Below are positions 25,617 to 34,797 of a DNA stretch of 38,594 bases, piece by piece (the stretch's first letter is position 1; every line of letters starts with the position of its first letter). The notes beneath the pieces were generated by a model, which was not told the DNA's origin, ran no database searches, and saw nothing but the letters and a program-made list of their open reading frames with translations. This stretch comes from Planctomycetaceae bacterium (GTDB taxonomy: Bacteria > Planctomycetota > Planctomycetia > Planctomycetales > Planctomycetaceae): assembly GCA_024742875.1 (NCBI GenBank), contig JANSXP010000068.1, positions 1 to 38,594 of the forward strand, in the 5' to 3' direction. The translations under genes and the position numbers were made by a program.

Positions 25617-26764
25617 CGCCTCTTTCTACTGTGGCTGACGGCACCTCCCCGGCCGACAACACAGCTTCCGGCCGGGATCGCCGACAGGCCAAACTGTCGG
25701 TCGTACTGCCCGTGTACAACGAACAGGCCGTGCTGCGGGAACTCACACTGCAGTTGAACGAAGTTCTGCTGCCCGCCTGTGGCGCGGTGGAGATCGTGTA
25801 CGTCAACGATGGTTCGTCCGATGGCAGTCGCGAACTGCTCAACGAACTGGCGGCCGAGTTCCCACACATTGTCGTCGTGCATCTGGCGCGTAACTTTGGC
25901 CACCAGCCGGCCCTGCACGCTGGCCTGTGCCATGCGGACGGCGACGCTGTGGTGGTGATGGACTCGGACATGCAGGACGATCCGCGGGCCCTGCTGGCCT
26001 TTCTCAGCCAGTGGGAACAGGGCTTCGACGTCGTCTACGCGCAGCGGACGGACCGCAAAGAATCACTGCTCAAACGCGCGCTCTTTTTCAGTTTTTACCG
26101 CGTGCTCAACACCATCGCCGACAGCGCGATGCCGGAAGACGCGGGCAACTTTGGCCTGATGGATCGCCGGGTGGTCTCGGCCATCACGGACCTGCAGGAG
26201 CACGAACGCTACTTCCCGGGACTGCGCAGCTGGACGGGGTTTCGGCAAACCGGCATTCCCGTGGCTCGACTGGCGCGGCACGACGGCGAACCGCGTGTGT
26301 CCATGGCTGGACTTTTCAAACTCGCCAAAACCGCCATCTTCGCGTTTTCGTCATTCCCGCTGAAATTATTCTACGTGATTGCCGCGATTTCGTGCCTGGT
26401 CTGCATGGCTTCCATGGGCTTCGTGCTATACCACAAAACAATGACGGGCCTGGCCATTCCCGGCTGGACGTCCATCATCTCCACCGCCTCATTCTTTGGA
26501 GCACTCAACGCTCTGGGCATCAGCGTGCTGGGAGAATATGTCATTCGAATTTACGACGAGGTGCGGCGACGGCCCATCTACCTGACAGAGCAAGTCATTC
26601 GAAACGGCAAACGCTGTGGTCCGGAATCCGGACTGCCGGTTCCCGCCATGGCTCGACGCGGCGCCGTTCGGTCAGATTCCGACATCAGCCAGACGCTCGA
26701 CGATGTACTGGCCGACGTGGATTCTGAGTGGAATCAAAGTCGCCCGACCGAAACAACCCACTGA
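25613..26764 (+). CDS. Polyprenyl-phosphate GT2 glycosyltransferase (GtrB/ArnC/DPM1-like)
   Basis: 383 aa from the ATG at 25613, overlapping the methyltransferase stop by 4 bp; an earlier frame start would overlap that gene further. The GT-A core (~28-240) has VVLPVYNEQ, IVYVNDGSSDGS and the DSD-type metal motif in VVMDSDMQDDP. Two membrane segments (~245-280 and ~290-320) precede a hydrophilic C-terminus of ~60 residues. This is the layout of enzymes that load a sugar onto undecaprenyl phosphate (GtrB, ArnC, dolichyl-phosphate mannose synthase). The product would be flipped and used by GT-C enzymes such as the one at 22901-24505. The donor sugar is unknown. Confidence 0.93.
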   Translation: MTPLSTVADGTSPADNTASGRDRRQAKLSVVLPVYNEQAVLRELTLQLNEVLLPACGAVEIVYVNDGSSDGSRELLNELAAEFPHIVVVHLARNFGHQPALHAGLCHADGDAVVVMDSDMQDDPRALLAFLSQWEQGFDVVYAQRTDRKESLLKRALFFSFYRVLNTIADSAMPEDAGNFGLMDRRVVSAITDLQEHERYFPGLRSWTGFRQTGIPVARLARHDGEPRVSMAGLFKLAKTAIFAFSSFPLKLFYVIAAISCLVCMASMGFVLYHKTMTGLAIPGWTSIISTASFFGALNALGISVLGEYVIRIYDEVRRRPIYLTEQVIRNGKRCGPESGLPVPAMARRGAVRSDSDISQTLDDVLADVDSEWNQSRPTETTH

Positions 26765-26843
26765 TTTGTGATCAGCAGCCAGACACCATTCTGCTTTTCC
26801 TCAGTTTTCCAAAACCACACAGATCTGATCGAACGGAAACACC

Positions 26844-28166
26844 ATGAAAGTCACCATGATTGGCACCGGCTATGTCGGGCTCGTCACAGGCACCTGTTTT
26901 GCCGAAAGCGGCAACGACGTCACCTGTCTGGATGTGGACCAGAAGAAGGTGGACCTGCTCAACGGCGGCGGCATTCCGATTTACGAACCCGGTTTGACGG
27001 AACTGGTACGTCGTAACTCAGAATCCGGCCGACTCAAATTCACAACCGACTACTCCGAAGCCATCCCCGGTTCCAAATGCATCTTCATCTGCGTGGGCAC
27101 GCCTCAGGATGAATCTGGCGCCGCGGACCTGAAGTATGTGCAGAGTGCGGCCGAACAGATGGCGCCGTATCTGGACAAAGACGCGGTTGTTATCTGCAAA
27201 AGTACGGTTCCCGTGGGCACCAATCGCAAAGTGCGGGGCTGGATACAGGCCAAAACCGACACGCCGTTTTACTCGGCCTCCAATCCCGAGTTCCTCAAGG
27301 AAGGAGCCGCCATCGACGACTTCACCAAACCCGATCGCGTGGTGGTGGGTGTTGACGAAGCGGCCGCCTCGGAAATCGTGGAAGAGCTCTATAAGCCGTT
27401 TCTCCGCACCGAGAAGCCTTACATTTCCATGGGCATCGAGAGTGCGGAAATGGTCAAGTACGCCGCCAACTGCATGCTGGCGACCAAGATCAGTTTCATC
27501 AACGAAATCGCCAATATCTGCGAACAGGTGGATGCGGACATCAATGAAGTTCGCAAAGGCATCGGACACGATGCCCGCATTGGCTTCTCGTTTCTGTTTC
27601 CCGGCGTGGGCTACGGAGGCTCGTGCTTTCCCAAGGACGTCCGCGCGATGGCGTCCGTCGCGGAAGAAAACGGCGTGAAGCCACGCATCCTGCGGACTGT
27701 GGACGAAACCAACGACCAGCAGAAAAACGTGCTGTTCGAGAAGATCAAAAACCACTTCGATGGCAGTGTGAGCGGTCAGACGATTGCCGTCTGGGGTCTG
27801 TCCTTCAAGCCCCGCACGGACGACATTCGCGAAGCCCCCTCACTGGTTCTGATTCGCCAGCTGCTGGAGGCCGGGGCAACCGTCAAGGTGTCGGATCCGG
27901 TCGCCATCGAGAACGTCAAACATCAGCTGGGTGACGCCATTGAATACTGCGAACATCACTACGACGCCTGTGATGGCGCTGATGTGCTGGCGATCGTCAC
28001 TGAGTGGAACGAGTTCCGCAATCCGGACTTTGACTACATCAAGCTCAAGATGAACAGCCCGGTCATCTTTGACGGACGAAACCTGTACGACCGACACCAG
28101 ATGGCCAAACGCGGCTTCACATACTCCGGCATTGGCCTGGCGGCGCTGCCGGCCAGTGATGAGTAA
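26844..28166 (+). CDS. ugd: UDP-glucose 6-dehydrogenase
   Basis: 440 aa. The NAD-binding domain starts with [10 protein letters not shown]; the central helix and the catalytic motif [10 protein letters not shown] follow, with nucleophile Cys261. The C-terminal UDP-binding domain includes [17 protein letters not shown]. The enzyme oxidises UDP-glucose to UDP-glucuronate in two NAD-dependent steps, supplying acidic sugars for capsule or surface glycans. Related UDP-ManNAc dehydrogenases share the fold; overall length and motifs favour Ugd. It follows the GT2 gene by 79 bp in the same direction and is probably part of the same operon. Confidence 0.96.
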   Translation: MKVTMIGTGYVGLVTGTCFAESGNDVTCLDVDQKKVDLLNGGGIPIYEPGLTELVRRNSESGRLKFTTDYSEAIPGSKCIFICVGTPQDESGAADLKYVQSAAEQMAPYLDKDAVVICKSTVPVGTNRKVRGWIQAKTDTPFYSASNPEFLKEGAAIDDFTKPDRVVVGVDEAAASEIVEELYKPFLRTEKPYISMGIESAEMVKYAANCMLATKISFINEIANICEQVDADINEVRKGIGHDARIGFSFLFPGVGYGGSCFPKDVRAMASVAEENGVKPRILRTVDETNDQQKNVLFEKIKNHFDGSVSGQTIAVWGLSFKPRTDDIREAPSLVLIRQLLEAGATVKVSDPVAIENVKHQLGDAIEYCEHHYDACDGADVLAIVTEWNEFRNPDFDYIKLKMNSPVIFDGRNLYDRHQMAKRGFTYSGIGLAALPASDE

Positions 28167-28168
28167 CC

Positions 28169-28222
28169 CGCGCTGTCAACGGACGCGCTGTCAACGGACG
28201 CGCTGTCAACGGACGCGCTGTC
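28169..28222 (+). repeat. 15-bp tandem repeat (3.6 copies)
   Basis: CGCGCTGTCAACGGA is repeated exactly at 28169-28183, 28184-28198 and 28199-28213, followed by a 9-bp partial copy. The array begins 3 bp after the ugd stop codon. It is non-coding on plus; the minus strand would read a repeating VDSAS-type frame that has no gene support. Possible slippage microsatellite, transcript 3' structure or regulator site. Confidence 0.9.
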
Positions 28223-28402
28223 GACCGTCTGTCTGCCAGCCGTTGAGCGTTTGATAAGGCGTACAAAGCGCGGGCCGGGCGAGGCCACTGTCCGAGATGG
28301 CAGTGACGCCCAATCGTCCGCCGGAAGGTGTTCGCCCCGCCGGCTGGAAGGGGAACGAGTCCGGGGGTATCTTACACACCACTGCAGAAGGAGGTCGTGG
28401 CT

Positions 28403-31400
28403 GTGTTTACTTACGTCTGGCGGGGAATCTGGCATTACCGCAAACTGAACCTGGTCGTGCTGTGCGCGGTGGCGATTTCGACGACCGTGATTGCCGGTTC
28501 GCTCATTGTGGGCGATTCCATTCGGCACAGCCTGCGTACGATGACCGAGCAGCGACTGGGACGAATCACGCACGTGCTGCATTCGCCGCGGTTTGTGACC
28601 GAACGGCTCACGGAAGATGTGGCCGCCCGACTGGCTGACGAACGCGCCGAAGAACGCGCCGCGCCGTCAAAAGATGGGGCGGCTGAGCTGTCCCTCGCAC
28701 CCGCCATTTTGCTGCCGTCCAGCATTGAACGGGTCGCAGACGGGGACAGCTTACGTCGCGCCGGATCTGTCTCGCTCACAGGACTCACGGATGCAGGCTG
28801 GCAGATGCTGGAAAACGGCGGGCTGTCGGCCCCCGGTGAACGGGAAGTCATCCTTGGGTGGAAGACGGCGCAGGAACTGAACGCCAACCAGGGACAGGAA
28901 GTCTCGATCTGGGTGGAGATCCCTTCTTCGATTCCTCGCGACAGTCTGCTGGGGGATCGAGACGAAGTGAACGTGGAAATTGTCGCGACTGTGGCGGCCG
29001 TGATTCCCGAGACGGTAGGCGCCTCCCGTTTTGATCTGAACCCCGGTCAACAGCTGCCGTACAACGCGTTTGTGTCGCTGCAGACGCTGCAGGAACGCCT
29101 CGGGCTGCAGGAAGTGGTGGCCAGTCGACGTAACCCGGTTGCCAAACCGGCCCGTGTGAATGCCATCCTGTGTGGGCAGACCGGAAACACGGATCACACA
29201 GTGTCTTCCCTGCCAACCGCCGAACAACTTCAAAAGCAACAGGAGCAGTTTGACGCCGCCATTCGCGGGGCGATTTCGCTGACCGACATCGGGCTGACGC
29301 TGCGACCGATTGAAGACCGCGGCTATGTTTCCGTGGAAAGCGAACAAATGATTCTGGAAGACGCTGTGTCGACAGCCGCCGTGTCAGCGGCCGAAGAGCT
29401 GGGGCTGGCGGCGTCTCCCGTGCTGGTCTACCTGGCAAATGAAATCTACGCAGCCGACCGTGCCAGCGACGACGAACGCCTGAGCATGTATTCCATAGTG
29501 GCCGGTGTCGACACCAGCAGCGACGCACCACTGGGCCCGTTTGCTGTCACCGGAGAATCCACGGCCGTTTCGCTGGCAGACGACGAGATTTGTCTGTCGG
29601 CCTGGCTGGCCGCCGACCTGCAGGTCAAAGCGGGCGACGAGGTGTCGGCCCGCTGGCATGAAGTGGGCAGCCACGGAGAGCTGCCGGAAATTGAGAAGAC
29701 GTTTCGGGTGAAGGGCGTGTTTGCAGCCGACGACAGCGTCTCTGTGGACCGCGACCTGACGCCTTTTGTAGACGGCATCACCAACGTGGAGTCTTTTGGT
29801 GACTGGGACCAGCCGTTCGACATGGATATGGACCGCATCACAACGCGGGACGATGACTACTGGGAGGAATTTCGCGCCACCCCCAAAGCGTTTGTTTCGC
29901 TCGCCGCCGCCGAGCAGCTGTGGAAAAGCCGCTATGGCAGATACACGTCGGTGCGCATCGCCCTGCCGCCGGTCAGTGACCAGGCAGCCCCCGCTGATGT
30001 GGAGAAACAGCAAACGGCGCTGCGGCAGCGTCTGGAAAGTCAGATCCGCAGCGAACTGCAGCCGGCGCAGATGGGGCTGTTGTTTCAGCCCGTTCTGGCG
30101 ATGGGCCTCAAGGCGTCTGTGGGGGCCAATGATTTTACCGGCCTGTTTATCGGCTTCAGTTTCTTTTTGATTCTGTCGGCCGTCATTCTGGCCTCGCTGA
30201 TGTTTCGGCTGGGAATACAGCGACGCATCGCACAGCTGGGCGTACTCAATGCAACTGGCTGGCCCGAATCGCGCAGCCTGCGACTGTTTGCCACGGAAGG
30301 TTTTGTGGTCAGTGCGGCTGGGTCTGTCCTGGGAGCAGGCGGCGGCATCGGTTTTGCAAAGCTGATGATCTACGGCCTGACCACATGGTGGGTGGGCGCT
30401 GTGGGAACGAAATTTCTGGAACTGGACATTCAGCCGGTCAAGCTGGTGATCGCTGCGGTGGCCTCCTCGCTACTGGCGCTGTTTGTCATCTGGACGGCCA
30501 TGAGGAGTTTTCGCGCGGTCGACATCCGTCAACAGCTGGCTGGCAACACGGAGTCCACAGAATCGGCTGCAGGCGGCGGCTGGTGGTCACGCTGCGTCAC
30601 GCTGTGTGGCTGGACGTCGCTGCTGGTGGCCGTGGCGGTACCGGTGGTCGTCCTGCTCGATGCCGTGCCGGATGGCGTGGCGTTTGAGGGCATCACCTGG
30701 CCCATGGTCTGCTTTTTTGCCGGTGGCTTTGCCTGCCTGATTGGTGGCCTGTTTTTGCTGCGCCTGGCGCTGGTCCGGCGCAGCCGACAACAGACAATTG
30801 GTGGCGTGGCCTCCGGCATCGGTCGCTTTGCCCTGGCCAACGCGGCCCGCAATCCGATGCGCAGTCTGCTGACCACAGCGCTAATTGCCTTCGCCACATT
30901 TGTCATTGTGGCCGTGGGCGCCGGTCGCAGAAATCCGCTGTCAGAAACGCCCGACAAAGCCACTGGCAACGGTGGTTTTACGCTGGTGGCCGAATCCGCC
31001 CAGCCCGTGCTGTTTGACGTCAACACGGACGAGGGTCGCCGTCAACTGGGTCTGCCCGAGGGGGCCGACGGATTGCCGGCAGGAACGGCCGTCTATTCGT
31101 TTGGTGTGCGACCCGGAATCGATGCCAGCTGCGTGAACCTGTACCAGGCGACTGTGCCCACGCTGCTGGGTGCGTCGGACGCCTTTATCCAACGGGGGGG
31201 ATTTCGCTTTTCGAATGCCCGGGAAGACAACCCCTGGGAGCGTCTGCATGAAGAACTGGATGACACGACCATCGGCGAAACCACGGTCCCCACCTACCCG
31301 GTGATTGGTGACGCCAATACGCTGCAGTACAGCCTGAAGAAACGCGTGGGCGCCACGATTGCCGTACCCGATGAGGACAATCCGCAATACGCGTTAAAAG

Positions 31401-32011
31401 TGGTGGGCATGCTGGATGGCAGCGTGTTTCAGGGAGTGCTGGTGCTGTCCGATGAGAATCTGAAAACCGCAGACGCCGATGTCGTGGGGTCACGCTATTT
31501 TCTGATCGAAGCAGAGTCAAAAGCGGCTGCCACCACGGCCTCCGGCATTCTGGAAAGCGGCCTGAACGACTATGGATTCGATGCGGAACCTGTCAGCGAA
31601 CGCCTTGCCGGTTTCCTGGCCGTGCAGAACACCTATCTGTCAACGTTTCAGATGCTTGGCGGGCTGGGACTGCTGGTCGGCACGTTTGGTCTGGCGGCCG
31701 TGATGGTCCGCAACATTGTGGAACGGCGGCGGGAAATTGCTCTGCTGCAGGCGATCGGTTTTCCGCAGCGCCGCATTGGTCGCATCATTATGATGGAAAA
31801 CAATGTGCTGCTGATCTGGGGCATTGGCGTGGGGGCCGCGTCAGCGCTGCTGGCCATGCTGCCCCATCTGCGTTCGACCGGTGGCGATCTGCCGTGGCAG
31901 TCACTGTGTCTGACGCTGGCCGCTGTGCTGATCGTGGGAATGCTGGCGTGTGTGTTTGCCGTGCGGACGGCGGCCCACATTTCGATTCGAGAAAACCTGA
32001 CGTCCGACTGA
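28403..32011 (+). CDS. Giant FtsX-type ABC transporter permease
   Basis: 1202 aa from the GTG at 28403. The strong ribosome site AAGGAGGT (28388-28395) is 7 nt upstream, which decides this start over an upstream frame start and over the GTG at 28397. A membrane segment (~15-35) is followed by a periplasmic region of ~530 residues. Two FtsX/MacB permease domains follow: one at ~565-700 with three or four membrane segments, one in the last ~120 residues with three more. A second large soluble region separates them. This is the MacB/LolCE-type 'mechanotransmission' fold, usually exporting or extracting lipids, lipoproteins or peptides. No ATPase partner is adjacent. Substrate unknown. Confidence 0.9.
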   Translation: MFTYVWRGIWHYRKLNLVVLCAVAISTTVIAGSLIVGDSIRHSLRTMTEQRLGRITHVLHSPRFVTERLTEDVAARLADERAEERAAPSKDGAAELSLAPAILLPSSIERVADGDSLRRAGSVSLTGLTDAGWQMLENGGLSAPGEREVILGWKTAQELNANQGQEVSIWVEIPSSIPRDSLLGDRDEVNVEIVATVAAVIPETVGASRFDLNPGQQLPYNAFVSLQTLQERLGLQEVVASRRNPVAKPARVNAILCGQTGNTDHTVSSLPTAEQLQKQQEQFDAAIRGAISLTDIGLTLRPIEDRGYVSVESEQMILEDAVSTAAVSAAEELGLAASPVLVYLANEIYAADRASDDERLSMYSIVAGVDTSSDAPLGPFAVTGESTAVSLADDEICLSAWLAADLQVKAGDEVSARWHEVGSHGELPEIEKTFRVKGVFAADDSVSVDRDLTPFVDGITNVESFGDWDQPFDMDMDRITTRDDDYWEEFRATPKAFVSLAAAEQLWKSRYGRYTSVRIALPPVSDQAAPADVEKQQTALRQRLESQIRSELQPAQMGLLFQPVLAMGLKASVGANDFTGLFIGFSFFLILSAVILASLMFRLGIQRRIAQLGVLNATGWPESRSLRLFATEGFVVSAAGSVLGAGGGIGFAKLMIYGLTTWWVGAVGTKFLELDIQPVKLVIAAVASSLLALFVIWTAMRSFRAVDIRQQLAGNTESTESAAGGGWWSRCVTLCGWTSLLVAVAVPVVVLLDAVPDGVAFEGITWPMVCFFAGGFACLIGGLFLLRLALVRRSRQQTIGGVASGIGRFALANAARNPMRSLLTTALIAFATFVIVAVGAGRRNPLSETPDKATGNGGFTLVAESAQPVLFDVNTDEGRRQLGLPEGADGLPAGTAVYSFGVRPGIDASCVNLYQATVPTLLGASDAFIQRGGFRFSNAREDNPWERLHEELDDTTIGETTVPTYPVIGDANTLQYSLKKRVGATIAVPDEDNPQYALKVVGMLDGSVFQGVLVLSDENLKTADADVVGSRYFLIEAESKAAATTASGILESGLNDYGFDAEPVSERLAGFLAVQNTYLSTFQMLGGLGLLVGTFGLAAVMVRNIVERRREIALLQAIGFPQRRIGRIIMMENNVLLIWGIGVGAASALLAMLPHLRSTGGDLPWQSLCLTLAAVLIVGMLACVFAVRTAAHISIRENLTSD

Positions 32012-32081
32012 TGGGATTCCGCAGGCCGGATCGCTATGCTGCCAGCAGGTGAGAATCTTTTCCTGTTTGCAAAGTGGATTT

Positions 32082-33653
32082 ATGCTGGCCCACGTCAATC
32101 GTCGAGTCGTGATGGCGGTGCTGACCGTCGTTATTTTGTCCGGTGCATCAGTTTCGATGGCCGCTAACAGTCGGCCCACCATGGCGCGGCCCAACATCGT
32201 GTGGATCATCGTCGATGACATGTCGGCCAATTTTTCCTGCTACGGAGAAACGGCCATCACAACGCCGCATGTGGATCAGCTGGCCGCCGACGGCATCCGC
32301 TTTACTAATGCCTACGTGACGGCGCCCGTGTGTTCCACATGTCGCTCGGCCTTCATTACGGGCATGTACCAAACCAGCATCGGCGCGCATCACCATCGCA
32401 GTGGCCGCGGCGAAAAAAAGATCACCCTGCCCGATCACATTCGGCCCATCCCCACAATGTTTCAGCAGGCTGGGTATCGCACGTATATCTCCGGCTGGTC
32501 TGAACCGGCAGCGATCGGCGCGAAGGCGGGAAACACCAAACCAAACAAGGGCAAAGGGGGCAAGCCCCGCTACGGCAAGACGGACTACAACTTTGAGTGG
32601 GACCCGGCCATGTACGATGGCGTGAGCCCCGGCAGCGAAGAGGACAAGCCGTTCTTCTGGCAGATCCAGACGCCCGGTGGCAAACGTCGCGGCGGAGACT
32701 GGGCGGCGAATCACAGGTTCCAGGCGCAGTGCGAGAAGATCTTTGGCTCCGCCTTCCCCACCGAGCAGGTGACGCTGCCGCCGTACTACCCCAAAGATCC
32801 CGTCATTCTGACGGACTGGGCCGCCTACCTGGATTCCTGTCGTTACACCGACCGTCTGGTCGGCCAGGTGGTCGAGCGGCTGAAACAGGCCGGGCAGTGG
32901 GACAACACCGTGCTGCTGTTTATGACCGATCACGGCATCAGTCACGCCCGCGGCAAACAGTTTCTCTACGACGAAGGGCTGCATGTGCCACTGGTGATTG
33001 CCGGAGCCGGCATTCCTCAGGGCGTCACCCGCAATGACCTGGTGGAACACATCGACATCGCCGCGCTGTCGCTGGGTCTTGCCGGTATCGAGATTCCGGC
33101 CTGGATGCAGGGCCGCGATATTCTGGCCGACGACTACCAGCCTCGCGAGTATGCGTTTGCCGCCCGAGACCGCTGCGACGAAACGGTCGATCATATCCGC
33201 AGCGTCCGGACGCAGCGTTACAAATACATCCGCAACTATCTGCCCGAACGCCCGCATCTGTCTCCTTGTGCCTACAAAGACAAGAAGGGCATTCTGGTCG
33301 CGCTGCGAGCCGCCCACGAAGCAGGCACGCTCACTGACCTGCAGCGGCAACTGCTGTTCAGTCCCACGCGTGCGCCGGAAGAACTGTATGACCTGCAAAA
33401 GGATCCGCACGAACTGCACAACCTGGCGGGAGAGTCGGGCATGAAAAAGACGCTCGAACATCTGCGCGGGCGACTCGATCAGTGGGTGGAGGAAACAGGC
33501 GACCAGGGCGCTGTGCCGGAATCCGACGCCATGTACGACAGCGACATGGCCGTTTATCTGAATGCCATGAAACGGAAGAACGATCCCGTGCACCTGAAGC
33601 GGATTATGGACAACATCGCCCAGATGAAAGCCTGGGCGGCCGACGGCAGGTAA
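32082..33653 (+). CDS. Secreted sulfatase with atypical active-site motif
   Basis: 523 aa from the ATG at 32082; a GTG at 32049 and an ATG at 32112 are alternatives. An N-terminal signal peptide ends near VSMAANS. The alkaline-phosphatase-superfamily sulfatase core shows WIIVDDM metal ligands, MTDHG and the GKQFLYDEG segment. The formylglycine position reads C84-S-T-C-R88 (PVCSTCRSAFITG), where the usual motif is C-x-P/A-x-R; position 3 is Thr and position 4 is Cys. Sulfatases remove sulfate from polysaccharides and are abundant in planctomycetes. Maturation or activity may be altered. It is 36 bp upstream of truA. No adjacent sulfatase-maturating enzyme is seen. Confidence 0.92.
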   Translation: MLAHVNRRVVMAVLTVVILSGASVSMAANSRPTMARPNIVWIIVDDMSANFSCYGETAITTPHVDQLAADGIRFTNAYVTAPVCSTCRSAFITGMYQTSIGAHHHRSGRGEKKITLPDHIRPIPTMFQQAGYRTYISGWSEPAAIGAKAGNTKPNKGKGGKPRYGKTDYNFEWDPAMYDGVSPGSEEDKPFFWQIQTPGGKRRGGDWAANHRFQAQCEKIFGSAFPTEQVTLPPYYPKDPVILTDWAAYLDSCRYTDRLVGQVVERLKQAGQWDNTVLLFMTDHGISHARGKQFLYDEGLHVPLVIAGAGIPQGVTRNDLVEHIDIAALSLGLAGIEIPAWMQGRDILADDYQPREYAFAARDRCDETVDHIRSVRTQRYKYIRNYLPERPHLSPCAYKDKKGILVALRAAHEAGTLTDLQRQLLFSPTRAPEELYDLQKDPHELHNLAGESGMKKTLEHLRGRLDQWVEETGDQGAVPESDAMYDSDMAVYLNAMKRKNDPVHLKRIMDNIAQMKAWAADGR

Positions 33654-33689
33654 AGGCTGTCCTGCGACAGTGACTGTGATACGCGTCTG

Positions 33690-34682
33690 ATGGGCTCTGA
33701 AGACTTCAACTCCGACTCTGCAGCGGATCGTTCCACTGCCGGCATGGCGGCAGATCGTGACGATCCGACCGGGCTGCGCAACATCATGCTCACGATGGCC
33801 TATGACGGCTTCGGTTATCGAGGGTGGCAGGTGCAGCCCAACGGTGACACCGTCCAGGCCCGGCTGGAGTCGGCCATTCACAGTCTCACCGGCGAAACCC
33901 TGCGGGTGTTTTGCGCTGGTCGCACAGATTCCGGAGTGCACGCCCTCGGGCAGGTGGCATCTTTCAAAACTCAGTCGAAGATCGCTGCGGGGCAGTTTCG
34001 CCGCGGCCTGCAGCGTTTTTTGCCCCCGGACGTCACAGTGATTTCCGCCCGGGAAGTCCACTCGCAGTTTCACGCCACGTTTTCGGCGGTCCGCAAGAGA
34101 TATCGCTACCTGCTGGATGATGGATACGTGTCGTCCCCCTTCCTGCGTGGCAAAGTCACCACGCTGCGACAGCGGCTGAATGTCGCCGCCATGCAGCAGG
34201 CTGTCCCGCACCTTTGGGGACGTCACGACTTTCGCTGTTTCGAAACGCAGTGGCCCAACAAAGCGACGAGTGTGCGGACCATCATGGAAGCGACGATCAC
34301 CCGCATCCCGCACTGGAGTATGTGGAACGCCCGAGGCGGCTGGATCCCCACCGACCCGCGTGCTCACGAAGATCTGCACAGCCCGCTGATCTGCTTTGAA
34401 GTCATGGCGGACGGATTTCTGTACAACATGGTTCGCGCCATTGTGGGCACGCTTCTGGAAGTGGGCACCGGACGTCAGCCGCCGGAATACGTCCAGGACG
34501 TCATTCGCTCGCTGGATCGTGGCACCGCCGGTTCCACGGCCCCTGCGGATGGGCTGTATCTGATGCACGTGGACTACCCGGACATTCTGATGGACCCGCT
34601 GGCCGACATCCCACCGGACACGTATCGGCCACCGGACGCCCCACCGCCCTCTCCGGACGCATCGTCGTTTCCGGAAAAGTAA
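33690..34682 (+). CDS. truA: tRNA pseudouridine(38-40) synthase
   Basis: 330 aa counting from the ATG at 33690; an internal ATG at 33744 is possible because the first ~30 residues are Ser/Asp-rich and outside the usual domain. The catalytic Asp80 lies in AGRTDSGVHA. Other TruA marks include MAYDGFGYRGWQ and the C-terminal FLYNMVRAIVGTLLEVG. The enzyme isomerises uridines 38-40 in the anticodon arm of many tRNAs. A Pro/Asp-rich C-terminal ~30 residues extends beyond the fold. It follows the sulfatase closely, which looks like chance neighbourhood rather than a pathway. Confidence 0.96.
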   Translation: MGSEDFNSDSAADRSTAGMAADRDDPTGLRNIMLTMAYDGFGYRGWQVQPNGDTVQARLESAIHSLTGETLRVFCAGRTDSGVHALGQVASFKTQSKIAAGQFRRGLQRFLPPDVTVISAREVHSQFHATFSAVRKRYRYLLDDGYVSSPFLRGKVTTLRQRLNVAAMQQAVPHLWGRHDFRCFETQWPNKATSVRTIMEATITRIPHWSMWNARGGWIPTDPRAHEDLHSPLICFEVMADGFLYNMVRAIVGTLLEVGTGRQPPEYVQDVIRSLDRGTAGSTAPADGLYLMHVDYPDILMDPLADIPPDTYRPPDAPPPSPDASSFPEK

Positions 34683-34797
34683 CATGCCGCCGCGTCAAAC
34701 GGTGGTGGCAAACGCTGCAATCGCGTAGTCTGCCGAAAGCGGACGCGTCGAAGGGTTTGAACGCGCCGCCTGCCCACTTTTCGCAAAGCCGTAGCCC

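Noticed and set aside
28169-28222. CRISPR-like array
   Set aside because: The 15-bp units are directly adjacent with no spacers, so this is a simple tandem repeat.
32148-34685. 845-codon open frame on the minus strand
   Set aside because: It lies entirely antisense to the sulfatase and truA genes, both with clear family motifs. Its product has His/Val/Arg-rich shadow composition and no recognisable domain; high GC makes such long antisense frames common.
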